Positions 11,903-23,293 of a stretch of 64,000 nucleotides of DNA are shown piece by piece (the first letter of the stretch is position 1; every line of letters starts with the position of its first letter). The stretch is taken from assembly GCA_025603075.1 (NCBI GenBank), contig MU626374.1, positions 1 to 64,000 on the forward strand, read 5' to 3'. A program made the translations under genes and the position numbers. Below the pieces are notes generated by a model that saw nothing but the letters and a program-made list of their open reading frames with translations, did no database searches and was not told the origin of the DNA. This DNA comes from Neoconidiobolus thromboides FSU 785 (taxonomy: Eukaryota; Entomophthoromycota; Entomophthoromycetes; Entomophthorales; Neoconidiobolaceae).

Positions 11903-12710
11903 TTCTAATAATAGTAGGTTTGTTTTTTATCAGTCGTCACGAGTTTGATATATATACTATTTATTATGTCCTGGTTAATATGAAAAATTAAAAAAATAGC
12001 AATCTAATATTATATGTTATCAATTAAAACCATTTAACGATATAACAGAAGGTAATAACTATCCAGAGTTAAAGAAATGAATTTACTCTTATACTCCTAA
12101 TGCATAGATTGTTTTAATTGTTAGTGGTCGTTTTAAATATTTATAGTTTAGATCAAGTTTTGAGAAAAAAATATTCACACGGAATTAAACAAAAAAAACT
12201 ATTATTTATTATAAAATCATAAATTACTATTATTTAGAACATTTTAGGATTAATTAACTTTTACTTTAGTTCATATCTTTTAAAGAATAGATGAAATCTT
12301 AATGGTGATCGTTACTAGATATTTATTATTATCCTTTAAGAAGATTCTTAATTTTTTATAAACATAAATCAAAATAAGTTCAATTATTTTATTTATATCA
12401 CTTTTCAGCAGTACTTGATTATTTTTGTAAATGTTTTGATATGATCTATTTTTACGCAAATTGGAATGTATAATTGACGAAAAAATATATAATATTTTCT
12501 GATTAGAGGCATTAATATTATAATTATTTAACAATTATCTTTGCACTATCGCTTTGAACTTTTAGATAGTTATATTTTTCTTAGCCTCATTTCTATCCCC
12601 TATTAGTTCCATTTAACTATTTCATATATCCCATAATTTTTTTAGACTGATCAAAGCTTAATAAGCGTAATCAGACTAAGTGGCACTTTTTAGCTCACTA
12701 AAGAATACTT

Positions 12711-13551
12711 ATGCTAAGATTAATCACCAAAACTAAAAGAGGAATGCAAAGGCTAGGACATGAGCTATTAAAAGCAAATAGTTATTGCAATAAAATAAAC
12801 TCTTCAGCTATGAATAACAATGAGATTGATACTTTATTAAATCATAATCAAGTATGGAGTAAAGCCCAACAAAAAGAAAAAGATGCTTTGTTTAAAAAAC
12901 TAGCGGTAGGTCAAAGTCCTAAATTTTTATGGCTGGGTTGTAGTGATTCTAGGGTACCTGAAAGCACTATCTTTAACCAAGGTAAATCAAATAAGCTCTC
13001 TTTTTTAAACCAAAAGCTCATTTCATTCAGATCCTGGTACTTTTTTCGTGCATCGAAATGTTGCCAACGTAATAAAAAAAGATGATCCAAGTTTATTAGC
13101 TGCTTTGGATTTTTCTATTAGAGTATTGAAAGTTGAACATATTATTTTATGTGGCCATTCTGATTGTGGTGGTGTCAAAGCTTCATTTACAGGTTCTAAT
13201 ATTCCTAATGTAGACCAATGGCTTTCTCCTGTTATGAAGTTATGCAAAGGTAATTGTTTTATGTACGTTCGATTTATTATTAATATGTTTTTATTTTACT
13301 TTAGAACACCAAAAAGAATTTGATGGTAATATTGTTATATACTTTATGAAATAATTTTTATTTAGTTTTGTTTAGAAAATTTTAATAATCAAGAAGATAA
13401 AGAGGAAGCATTGTGTCATCTTAATATTTTCAATGGTATTAAAACGTTGAAGGAAATTCCAGTAGTCAAAGAAGCTTTAAGTAACCTCTATATACACTCA
13501 TGGATTTATGATGTAGGTACGGGTAAAATAAAAGTTTTAAATAAAGAGTAA
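12711..13551 (+). CDS. Beta-class carbonic anhydrase
   Basis: Catalyses CO2 + H2O to bicarbonate with a zinc ion. Four exons, join(12711..12981, 13031..13249, 13305..13325, 13376..13551), encode 228 residues. The zinc ligands are visible: Cys and Asp in LWLGCSDSRVPEST, then His and Cys in HIILCGHSDCGGVK. The usual segments FVHRNVANVI and IHSWIYDVGTGKIKVLN complete the fold, and the length is normal. Exon 3 is a 21-nt micro-exon. The last acceptor must be the second TTTAG (13374-13375), because the first would read into a stop. Residues 1-26 are basic with no acidic residue until Glu18, resembling a mitochondrial presequence. An in-frame ATG at 12810 would give a shorter form starting MNNNEIDTLL. 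The gene converges with the GMPPA-like gene, with 37 bp between stop codons. Confidence 0.93.
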
Positions 13552-13588
13552 AAAAACATTATTTCATTATTACCGTTATTAATTTTTA

Positions 13589-15043
13589 TTACATTAAAAT
13601 TTCATTGTGGAAATTTTCCTTTAACTCCTTATTGGGTAATACAAGACAATTACGTATAATTAACTCATCTTTGACTTTAACTTCTTTACCAAGAATAGTC
13701 GTTGATTGGATTTTAATTCCATTCTTAGTAATGGTAGAATGCCCATCACTGAAACTTCCTTGGATACGTACCCATCTTCCAATAGACGATCCCCATCCAA
13801 TAATAGAATGTACGATGCAAGCGTCAGACTATAATAAAATGCAATAAATAAAAATGGCTTATAATGAAAAATGTGTTTACTTTGACTTGGACATTATCTA
13901 ATATAATTGATTCTCTGATACGTACACCATCCTCGAGTACAACATTTGGTCCAATAGAAACATTTGGTCCAAGCTGAATAAAGCTGTTAAATACAAATAT
14001 AATAATAAACAATATTTAATTACTTTGACATTAGCACCGATAGTGGCACTTGGGTGAATGGAAACATTACCAACAATTTCTGCTTTTTCTCCATTTTTAG
14101 CAATTAAACTTGAGTTTGCTTTGGCCATTTCTTCAAGGTATAAAGCATTTGATGGGATGGCAGAACTAAATAGATTAATATATAATAAACCAATAGGATT
14201 TAAAATTACCTTGCAGTACTAAGTTGACGCCATGGTGTATTAATAGAATATACATAAATCTTCTTAGAACCAGCTAACGGTTGAAGTAAATCTTGTTCTA
14301 AACGTAAAACATCACTAGCTACATGTGTATCACTACTCAAGTTATATTAAACTATAAATATATTAATTTTAATATTATTTACCGAGTATCTACTTTCTCT
14401 TTAGCTAATTTGATTTCATCAAAGACTGAAGTATCAAAAAGATAAACACCACATGAAATCAAATCAGAAATAAAGGTTTCTGGCTTTTCAACATAGTGTA
14501 AAACTTCATTGGTATTAGAATCCGCTACTAAACAACCGTAATTTTTGGCTTCTTCACGCGATACCTAATAATTGTTTAGTAATATCCTTTATTATTTTTG
14601 ATCTCAATTACTTTAGTGCCGACAATGGTACAAAGTCTATCAGAGGTATTATGGTCCTCAATGATGCTTTCAAATGGTAAAGATGCACAAACATCAGCAT
14701 GGATAACAAAGATCTGTTTAGGGTTTCCACGACGGAATTCATCTCTGAAGTGATAAATACCACCAGCAGTACCCATAGCTTGATATTCACGAAGGTACTT
14801 AACATTTAAATTTGGGAAATCAGCTTTGACTTTGTTTAAAAACGGAGCAAATACAGAGTCTTCAAAGAAACCAATTAAATATACTTCGTTAAGCTCTTTG
14901 ACTTTGCTTAATTGAACTAAATGATGATAAATTACTGGCTCTCCACCAATTGGAAATAAGGGCTTTGGTAAATCTAAACTTAATGGTCTAAATCTAGTTC
15001 CTCGACTTGGTCCTCCTACTAAAATTGCTGCTTTGACACTCAT
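13589..15043 (-). CDS. GDP-mannose pyrophosphorylase alpha-like protein (nucleotidyltransferase plus left-handed beta-helix)
   Basis: Six exons, complement(13589..13828, 13881..13973, 14024..14165, 14210..14335, 14383..14564, 14612..15043), encode 404 residues. The N-terminal Rossmann-like transferase starts at once (AAILVGGPSRGTRFRPLS, LPKPLFPIGGEPVIYHHLVQ) and continues with GTAGGIYHFRDE, FVIHADVC and HYVEKPETFISDLISCGVYL. From about residue 285, hexapeptide repeats form a left-handed beta helix (NVSIHPSATIGANVK, LGPNVSIGPNVVLEDGVRIR). The 'PSRGTRFRPLS' form of the signature loop, with an insertion, is typical of the GMPPA branch rather than the catalytic GMPPB branch. In animals GMPPA is mainly a regulatory partner in GDP-mannose supply. 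A catalytic role here cannot be excluded from sequence alone. Confidence 0.9.
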
Positions 15044-17205
15044 TGTTGTTTTTATAAAGATAAAATAAGATTTAAATTGGATATTTTTAATTACATTGCA
15101 TTTACAATTCCTATTTTAATTGCCCGTATAAACCAATCACATCATACCATATTTTGTCATTAGCCACGCCTCTGTTTTATTGGTTAACTATTTAAATCTA
15201 TTTTAAAAAATGAGCTAAAAATGAGTTGAAGTGATTAAAATTGATTTTTTTTTAGAATTCTGATTTTTGTTGAAATTGTTCAAAAATAAAGTAACCTCAA
15301 CCTCATTTATTTTTTTGTTGGATACTGCTGAGAATTGAACTTTAATTATTAAAATCGAAATACAAAACCTTTAAAACATATTTAAATAGCCTTATGTTTT
15401 TAAATTTTGATGCTAAATTCATATGTCTATATTACTAAGCATACTTAAATTCAATGGTACTAAAAGTTTATGCTTAATTTATACTCATACAACTAGTAAT
15501 ATGATAGAGCCTAGAGTGTTAATATTGACACAAAATAACTAAGCGTGGGAATATATGAAATGTTTATTGAAATTGGCAGTTTTACTATAGAAAAAAACAA
15601 AAATTAGTGTCTAAAAACTCAAATCATCCAGATTCTCAATTTAAGTCAGTAAAGAAAGTTTTTTTGCTCATTAATACCCAGTTAGACGTAAATAATATAG
15701 GAAATAAAGTTATATATAGAAATAGTAGTTTCTTAAAGAAAGCGTATGTTTATACTATATGACCTTGTCTATTTATTCTTTTGAGCTTTACAGTAAGACA
15801 TACGATTATCGGATGTAGCCTATTTCAGCTGAAGTCACAGTTGTTACCCCACAGCTAAAAATAAACCAAAAGATGCTGATATTATAAAGTCTTTAATAAA
15901 TTTATGATATCACTCTTAGTGACTTTGTATATTATTTTAATATATATCGACCTGGGGTATTTATTATTTAATTTGATAAAAATTATGTAAGGTTATTTTT
16001 ATAATACAGTCAATCATTTTAATTATTGCAGAAAAAGTAAAATTGGTCTTGTTTTATTTTGCAAACTTCATTTGGTCTATCATGCAATACTATTTAATTA
16101 CAACTCGAACCAATGAAATCCCTCTTGCAGTTTTAAACTAAATTCAGTATTATTATTTTAATTTTTTACTTTTAGGTTTTTATTTAAATAAATTATTGAT
16201 TTTAGTAATTATTTTTCAATATATTATGAATTTTAGAGGTTATTATTATTAACCTGAAGGTTTCTTTTTTTGAAATAAGAATAAAGCTTATAAAAATGTT
16301 TAATTTTTCTTAGAAAAACTTAAGTGATACCCTCTTATCCTCAACTTTCATAAAGATGGGTATCGCCATTATAGATTTTCTGAAGAGTCTCTTTTAAATA
16401 ACTGCAATGTAATCAAATAAAATACTGCAGCAGAAACAAATCTATAGTGCATGATTTTTGTAAAAATGGAAGTAATTAACACAATTAACTGTAAAGCTTT
16501 TTCTGATTAATACTAATATGATACAAATTATAATAACTACCATTTTTTAAAACAATTTAAAAGAATTATATAATATTAAAAAAATTATAATTAAAGAGGA
16601 GATTCACTGTAAAAATAAGCATTCTGAAGTAACTATAGTAAAACAAAAATAAAGTTATTTAAGCACTTTTAACACAATGCTATTAAACTTTCAATGTTTT
16701 ATAAAAACAAGTTATAACTATCCCCTTTTCAAATCCAGCTAATATACATAACTTATAGATGTTATACTTTATCTCAAACTAGTTAAACTTGGACTCAAGC
16801 CAATATCCCAGCTAATAGTGTTTAACAATTTTAATTTTGTATGGGTTTTGTACCAAGCTTTAGTGATTTTAATTAATTTTTAACCCTCTCAATTTTGTTA
16901 CGACATCAAACTCTAAGCAAACGAAAAGTGATTGGATACTAATATTAAAAAGGGTAAAAGTAGATAAAAAGATGAATTAACTTGGGGGCCTAAAAATTTA
17001 TTAAAAGATGGAGATTAGGATAAATAGATAAGTTTAATAAGGTAAAAAACCATAGGTATGCTTCTATTTAAGAATAAGTTAATAGATAGATACATTAGTA
17101 CCCAGGAAGCATGAGAGTAAAAGCTATATAAAGAGTACAACACTGATATGTACTAAAATTAAGAGTTCGGTTTGATATCAGCTTTAAAAGACATATTTAA
17201 TACTT
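15044..17205. other. Gene-free region
   Basis: About 2.2 kb between the GMPPA-like gene and the CHAP gene. I see no coding exons, RNA gene or repeat copy that I can support. A near-palindrome GTGTTAATATTGACAC lies at about 15517-15532. Confidence 0.4.
17125..17133 (+). promoter_or_regulatory. Probable TATA box
   Basis: TATATAAAG lies 73 nt before the CHAP gene start codon at 17206. Confidence 0.6.
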
Positions 17206-18159
17206 ATGAATTTCCATATTACTTCTATCTTACTATTCGCCTTGACTGGTGTAAGCCAAGCCTATTCCCCGTGGGAAAGCTTTTTTCCACAAAGTGGAAT
17301 GAATAACAATATGGATTTTGGTTCTATGTTTAATCAATTTGGTAATGATAAAAATGGTGGCGATGCTCAAAGCGGTAGTAATTATTTCCCACAGCAAAAT
17401 AACCAAAATTCTCAAAATAACAATATGAATTTCTGGCCCATTCAAGGAGGTAATAATAATAATTATCGTCCTCAACAGCAACAAAATAACAACTATCGTC
17501 CTCAACAGCAACAAAATAACAACTATCGTCCTCAACAGCAACAAAACAATAATATGTTTCGTCCTCAACAACAACAGCAACAGCAGCAGGGTGATGATGA
17601 CATGAGTGGTAATTATCGTCCTCAGCAACAACAGCAACAACAGCAACAACAGCAACAGCAACAAGGTAATGATAACATGAGTAATAATTATCCTCCTCAG
17701 CAACAACAACAGCCACAACAACAACAACAGTCACAGCAACAAAGTAACGGTCAATGTAGCAAGCTTGGTGACATGCCAAACAAGTACCCATTCACTGTAG
17801 AAATGAACAAGAACGCCCCCGGTATACCAAAAGGCCAATGTACTGAATGGGCTGATGGTAGATATTATCAATTAACTGGTCAACACGCTATATTCAATGG
17901 AGATGCCCATCGTTGGAATGAATTAGCTCAAGGTAAGGCTGGTTGGACAGTTTCTAATACACCATCGGTACCTTCAATCGTAGTTATTGAACAATACCAA
18001 GCTGGTTCTGGTGTATATGGCCATGTAGCTGTGGTTGAATCTATGAGTGGAGACACTTTCTGTACATCGAATTGGAATTCGCCAACCTTAGGTGGATTAA
18101 CCTTTAAATCTATGAAAACTGGGCCTGGTATCTCCTTCATTAAATATACTGGAAATTAA
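17206..18159 (+). CDS. Secreted CHAP-domain protein with Asn/polyGln linker
   Basis: CHAP domains are papain-like cysteine amidases/peptidases best known from bacterial and phage peptidoglycan hydrolases. This intronless gene encodes 317 residues. A signal peptide covers residues 1 to about 19. A low-complexity linker (about 30-180) includes three 10-residue NNNYRPQQQQ-type repeats and long Gln runs. A C-terminal CHAP domain covers about 195-317. The expected catalytic residues are present: Cys212 in PKGQCTEWADGRYY, His273 in VYGHVAVVE, and Asn289 in TSNWN as possible third residue. The Gln linker is coded by mixed CAA/CAG and creates long shadow frames on the other strand. A second CHAP gene at 53212-53829 shares the domain without the linker. 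AATAAA overlaps the stop region. The natural substrate is unknown: bacterial wall, own wall or another amide. Confidence 0.85.
   Translation: MNFHITSILLFALTGVSQAYSPWESFFPQSGMNNNMDFGSMFNQFGNDKNGGDAQSGSNYFPQQNNQNSQNNNMNFWPIQGGNNNNYRPQQQQNNNYRPQQQQNNNYRPQQQQNNNMFRPQQQQQQQQGDDDMSGNYRPQQQQQQQQQQQQQQGNDNMSNNYPPQQQQQPQQQQQSQQQSNGQCSKLGDMPNKYPFTVEMNKNAPGIPKGQCTEWADGRYYQLTGQHAIFNGDAHRWNELAQGKAGWTVSNTPSVPSIVVIEQYQAGSGVYGHVAVVESMSGDTFCTSNWNSPTLGGLTFKSMKTGPGISFIKYTGN
17460..17740 (+). repeat. Coding microsatellite/minisatellite (polyQ linker)
   Basis: About three 30-bp direct repeats (AATAACAACTATCGTCCTCA then CAGCAACAA) precede CAA/CAG runs within the CHAP gene. This tract probably varies in length between strains. 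Confidence 0.8.
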
Positions 18160-18261
18160 ATAAAGTTTAGATATTTAAATATAAACCAAAATTTTTACAA
18201 AATATAAATTTTTATTTTTTTTACAATAGTGATTGAATAAAGATTAAGGACTTAAAAAAGC

Positions 18262-20547
18262 TTATAATTTTATAGCTCTATAAAAAGAGGCATACATGTT
18301 CACTCTGTCTAAGGCAATATTGGACCCTTGCTCACGGATACCCATTGGAGAAACTGAAAAGTTAAATTCTTCAAAGAGTTTGTTATACCATGGGAATCTA
18401 GCAGAGGATCTCCAGAATACATAACCTCCCTTTTTAACTTGAACTGACAATTGTTGGATTTCTTCACGAGCATCCTTTTCATTAAACCAATCCATGTGGT
18501 CCATAAGGATCACTTTAGTTAAAGAACTTGGTTCTAAAGATCTTAATACCTCTAAAATGGAAGAAGTATGTAATCTCATGGTATCTAATATATTAGTAGA
18601 CTTTAAACGTTGGAAGTATTTTTGATTGACATAAGATGGGCATGAATCTTGAGTGTATTGTAACTTGAGGCACAAATGATAGAAATATTGATCGTTTGAG
18701 AATAATGAACGGGAAATAATAGGGTCTAAGGTATCGCACATGTATTGGTAAGAAGAACCTTCATTTAACAACATGTTCCATTGATTGATAGGTACACCTA
18801 ATGCTTTCCATAAGAACACTGGGTTGTCTAGCAATTTAATAAACCAAGAATTCAAGATGATGGGACGAATAGATTGATTATAAATGCGCTTTTGCTCTTC
18901 GATTGTTTTAGCCGAACATAAAGCATCTACTTGTTTCTTAATACCTAAACATTTAATTAAAAATTGGACAATGTTAAGAGCATAGCCAGAGCATCCAGTT
19001 TTAAAAAAATTATTTTTAGTAAAGCGATCAGTATTTAGTTTCCAGTATTGATAAGCTGGTGAAGACATATGAGCAGATAACTTTAAATCCAATAAATTTT
19101 CAAAGTTTTCATTAGTACCTTCACCAAACATTTTCCAGAATTCATTATAGCCAAGGGCTTTAATACCAGCAATCTTAAGCTCCAATAAATGATTTTGGTG
19201 AGGATTCATATCAATACAGTGGATTCGTTTAATATCGGCGTGACAAAGGTAATCCAAAGCATTGTCTCCGGCACTAGTAATAACAAACATTTCATCTTCT
19301 GGGTTAAGATCTAACACCTTAATATCTTCTCTTGGGTCTTCCCAAGTAAAGGCGTAAATGTAGGTATCAAATTGAGTGTGACATGGTCTAGTAGGATTAT
19401 ATGGCATACGATTTTTAGTGAAAGATAAAGCAGAAGATTGCTTGCTTTCAGTTTCAATTAATTGAGCTGGCTTAGAAGCTTCAACTTTAGTACTGTTATC
19501 AGCGGATTCTAAAACGGGAATGGGTGTTACACTAGAATCTGAGTAAAAATTAGAGGATTTTGGGGAACCTAACCAAATATAGTATGGGATTTGGACAAGA
19601 TAAGGAACAATGAAATGGTTACGTCCAGAGAAGGATTTGATGGTACTAAATTTATATTCCAAATAATCACGGCGGCATGGATGTAAGTTAATATGATCAA
19701 AATCAAACCAGATTTGCCAGAACCAGCGAGTAAACCAATTACATTGACGATTGACTAAACCACCATCATTTGCAGTAGTTGGTAACACTCTACCAGAGGT
19801 ATAAAAATCACACACACCAATAAAACCATTGGGAGATAGTAATTGATTTACATTATCAATCACAGGGTAGAAAGAATCAATCATCGAAAGGCTATAAGAC
19901 ATAGTAATCAAATCAATCTTTTGTTTAGGGTTATTAAGTTGAGGTAAGATAAAGTTGGAAGCATCAGCACAGACAACATGTACGTTATCCCATCCATTAC
20001 GCTTAAATCTTTCACTTGCTACCTTACATAAAGAGGGGGTTAAATCTACTAAATATACCTTATCAAAATTTTTGATTGGGAAAAAAGAGTTCATTTTTTC
20101 AATATTCCAGCCGGTACCACCACCTAAATCAATCCAAACTAAACCTTCTTGTTTCATTTCACTTAATTTTGAAGCACATAATTTCAACATAGTTGTACGA
20201 CCTCTCAATAATTGACTACGGGTATCATCATAGATGGTAGCTTGGTCTTTATAGAAAGATTCCAACCTTGATTGTTGGTCGCTATTTTTACCTAAAGGTT
20301 TAATGAAACAGGAGTAAATGAATTTGAACTGGGATTGAAATTTAGTGTAAGCTAAAAAGATGGTTAATGATAGAGCAACCAAGAATAAGCCTAAAGCGCC
20401 ATAGCTCTTGTCCATCACTTTATTACTAAGGAATTCTCCTAATAGACTAGGATTAAAGGATAAATAGATCATTCCACCAGCTACAGCGACTAACAGTATG
20501 TTGTAGATGGTAGAGTTGTTTTTTTTTTCTTCTTTTAATGAAGACAT
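18262..20547 (-). CDS. BTA1: Betaine lipid (DGTS) synthase BTA1, fused BtaB-BtaA
   Basis: BTA1 makes the phosphorus-free membrane lipid diacylglyceryl-trimethylhomoserine from diacylglycerol and S-adenosylmethionine. The gene has one exon of 761 codons. Two hydrophobic segments (about residues 15-35 and 48-68) suggest membrane anchoring, probably at the ER. The BtaB-like N-methyltransferase half follows, with SAM motif I DLGGGTG at residues 140-146 and VYLVDLTPSL. The C-terminal half, from about residue 400, is BtaA-like (DUF3419), transferring the 3-amino-3-carboxypropyl group: YIYAFTWEDPREDIKVLDL, ITSAGDNALDYLCHADIK, HCIDMNPHQNHLLELKIAGI. This single-protein fusion is the known eukaryotic arrangement; bacteria use two genes. 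It converges with the CHAP gene 102 bp away. Length and domains look complete. Confidence 0.94.
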   Translation of the reverse strand: MSSLKEEKKNNSTIYNILLVAVAGGMIYLSFNPSLLGEFLSNKVMDKSYGALGLFLVALSLTIFLAYTKFQSQFKFIYSCFIKPLGKNSDQQSRLESFYKDQATIYDDTRSQLLRGRTTMLKLCASKLSEMKQEGLVWIDLGGGTGWNIEKMNSFFPIKNFDKVYLVDLTPSLCKVASERFKRNGWDNVHVVCADASNFILPQLNNPKQKIDLITMSYSLSMIDSFYPVIDNVNQLLSPNGFIGVCDFYTSGRVLPTTANDGGLVNRQCNWFTRWFWQIWFDFDHINLHPCRRDYLEYKFSTIKSFSGRNHFIVPYLVQIPYYIWLGSPKSSNFYSDSSVTPIPVLESADNSTKVEASKPAQLIETESKQSSALSFTKNRMPYNPTRPCHTQFDTYIYAFTWEDPREDIKVLDLNPEDEMFVITSAGDNALDYLCHADIKRIHCIDMNPHQNHLLELKIAGIKALGYNEFWKMFGEGTNENFENLLDLKLSAHMSSPAYQYWKLNTDRFTKNNFFKTGCSGYALNIVQFLIKCLGIKKQVDALCSAKTIEEQKRIYNQSIRPIILNSWFIKLLDNPVFLWKALGVPINQWNMLLNEGSSYQYMCDTLDPIISRSLFSNDQYFYHLCLKLQYTQDSCPSYVNQKYFQRLKSTNILDTMRLHTSSILEVLRSLEPSSLTKVILMDHMDWFNEKDAREEIQQLSVQVKKGGYVFWRSSARFPWYNKLFEEFNFSVSPMGIREQGSNIALDRVNMYASFYRAIKL

Positions 20548-22464
20548 ACGATTAATAATAATTACGAATAAAAGGGCTTAATATATTATAAGGATGTTGA
20601 ATCACTAATAACGAAATATTAACCTGTTGAAAGATTTAAAGGTATCTAAAAAGATAAAAAAATAAAGCATTAGTAATTGGTATTTATAGTTTTCAAAACA
20701 ATTAATTGATAAGAATAACTCCAAGTATTATTACTAATAATATATATTGTCAATTGTGTCAAACTTTATAGTGAAGGTGTCAAATTCTAAATTTTGACAT
20801 ATTTCGCCTTCAATTTATTCTTTAATAAATTAATGAGAAAATCAAATTGACAAATTGCTAATCTATTCTATAAAATAAAAGGAACTTACAGTATAAACAA
20901 AAGGAATAAAAATAGGTTCAAAAAATCTAGAAATTTTTTTATAGTTTTAATATTGTGAATCGAGATATTGACTCAACTATTTATACTCTAATTTTTTGAG
21001 TTTTAGTAAGTTAAACTACATATACACTAATTTTAATAAAACATTAGAATATCCAAGTGGCCAATAATCTAACCTATCATTTGGACATGCGCAACTCATA
21101 GTTAAATAACTTATTCCCCTAGATACAAATTATTTAATCCAGATGATTAATTTAATTCTTTCACTTCTTATCTATGAAACTTTTAAATAATGATAGATTG
21201 AACAAAGCTCGAGTTTTAATAATACATCAAAAAGGGGAACTATAAAAAGGCATAATAAAGTGTTTAAAAAGGGTGTAATAATTCAAAGATTCTTCCTTAC
21301 CTTATTACACTTTTAATCTAAACTTCGTTTATACCCTCGTTTTTACTCTTCTTTTCTTTCTCTGTTCCTAATTTGTAAGTAAAACCTTAGATTTATTTAT
21401 CCATCTTTTCTCGAGTTAGAAATAGCACTTATTATTGGTGCAAAAATATTTAATATTGTCAACCTTTTTTTTATTAAGGGTGACATCACCTTTCTTTATT
21501 CTTTTTTTGGTTACTTAATAGGCCATGCTTTCTTAATGACTCAAGTTCATTGGTTGAAGCGCCATTTAACTAAAAAGATTATAATTTTTTTAAGTATTTT
21601 AATCAAGGGTAAGAACTTTTAAAAATTAAAACCCGTTTTAGCTATTTGTAAGGTTATATCTCAATAAACTTTAACAAAATGGAAATTGCTAATTGGTCCT
21701 TGACTTATCCCATGTCATCCTCCTTTTTATAGTTTTTGTTATACTATGGTTAAATAAGTGCTATTAAAACTTGCTTGCGTTTAATGCTATAAAAATTTAT
21801 ATTGATAACAAAATGTATGCTAGTCTTTATTTTGTTTTACATTTTAAATACACTTTTGTATTGATTTAAAATTCGAAATGGAGTTTAAGAAACTATACAA
21901 TTTTGGATATTGAGAGTTTTTTAGTATTTATTTTATAAATTATTATATATTGTAATATAGTAACCTGTTTTTAACTAAAACTAAATGATAGTCATTATAT
22001 TTACTTGCATTTATAAAATATCATAAAAGTTAAATTAATTTTATAAATGTACTTTTATAGATATCAAAGAAGTTGTATTTTAATCTAAAATATGAATTCT
22101 TGCCTTTCTATTATAAATATTGATATATAGTTTATTTTTATTTGTAAAAAAATATAATGAAAGTTATTCTATTTAAAAAAATTCAAATAAAGTCAAAGAC
22201 TATATTATACAATATTTTAAACTTTTTAGCCTTACATTACATTCAAATTTAGCAACAATTTACTTTAAAACATTCATTTATTTTTATAAATTATGTGAAA
22301 ATGGTAGTGTTTACTAATAGTTTTAACTAATCTAGCAAACATTTACAAAGTCTTTTAACTACTAGCGTGGGGAACATTAATGATTGAACTATAGATTATA
22401 TAAACAAATGACCTATGTATCACAAAACAAATGTTGAAAGATCAAAATTTATTATCTAATACTA

Positions 22465-22560
22465 CAGGTTAGGAAGGCTGCCTTATGTACTTATTGAGGG
22501 ATCAACTCCCCAACAGGACAGGCCATAACTGAGCACCATAACCATCAGATTAGCCGACCC
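22465..22560 (-). other. tRNA-like / SINE-like GC-richer segment
   Basis: Read on the minus strand from 22560, it starts GGGTCGGCTAATCTGATGGT. An A-box-like stretch (TAATCTGATGG) lies near position 8 and a B-box-like stretch (GAGTTGATCCC) near position 52, which is normal tRNA spacing. Acceptor and T stems do not pair well, so this is not an intact tRNA. It may be a tRNA pseudogene or the head of a SINE. Confidence 0.3.
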
Positions 22561-23150
22561 CAAAAACATGAATTATTGAATGTAAATTTTGGCCTAGTAT
22601 TTCATCAATTTCAAATAATATTTATTTTATATCGTTGTAATAAACATTGTTTTGTTTTATATCATTAAAATGTCAACAAAAGTTTGATTTAATAACATGG
22701 TTTTTAATAATTACTTTTATTGCATAAAAAGTATGTGTAAAAAGGTAAAAAGGTAAACTATTAGAACTATTTTGTAATTAACTTACTATAGCTTTTGAAA
22801 CAAAATTTGTATAATGAAAATAGTTCAGGTTAGACTAAATTATTTGCACAAATAAATCACTGTAGATCTTTATGTTTGTAAGTTTTTTACATCAATATTT
22901 TAAATCGTGCTTTTTGAGGTAGTTAAAAAAGGTGCTTATAATAACGGTTTAAATCCTGGTCATGCATCAGCTAAAAGTTTAATTGACTATCACCTTTGCT
23001 TAATTTATGAAATGTAAAATTAATCCAAGTAAAGCTAATAGGAGTTCGAAGATTGTAAAAATTGGAACTCGAGAATAAGTTGACCAATTAAATAAGCAAA
23101 TAAGGAAATTGATTTGATTTGATGATTTGCATATTTTTTTAATTTATTAA

Positions 23151-23170
23151 ATGGGGAGATGTTTTTTTGA
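23151..23170 (+). repeat. MITE-like repeat, isolated left tip (copy F)
   Basis: ATGGGGAGATGTTTTTTTGA matches only the left terminal repeat. The rest of the element is absent. Confidence 0.4.
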
Positions 23171-23293
23171 TCAGCAAAGAGGAGTACAAAAAACAGCTAA
23201 GTTTAAAGCAATAACTATAAGCCATAAATAATACTATTAATAATAATATAAAAATATTATAAAATAGTGTTGATTATAGTTTTTAAAACTCAA

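Larger units (their letters stand above)
9098..12710. other. Transposon-derived intergenic region
   Basis: About 3.6 kb without a supported gene. It contains four copies of the 105-bp inverted-repeat family (9961-10066, about 10117-10195, 11451-11555, 11801-11902) and a 628-bp long-inverted-repeat element at 10540-11167. Reading frames at 9662-9919, 11442-11630 and 12280-12534 have no recognisable domain, and the second is made largely of the repeat itself. Confidence 0.6.
20548..23293. other. Gene-free region with a tRNA-like sequence and one MITE tip
   Basis: About 2.7 kb. The only notable items are a relatively GC-rich tRNA-like stretch on the minus strand at 22465-22560 and an isolated repeat-family tip (ATGGGGAGATGTTTTTTTGA) at 23151-23170. 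No coding exon is supported. Confidence 0.45.

Noticed and set aside
12280-12534. 84-codon minus-strand frame upstream of the carbonic anhydrase
   Set aside because: Ile/Asn/Lys-rich by base composition only, with no motif, signal peptide or paralogue.
17233-17791. Two long minus-strand reading frames rich in Leu or Val/Ala across the CHAP gene linker
   Set aside because: They are antisense readings of the CAA/CAG and AAT repeats coding the Asn/Gln linker on the plus strand.
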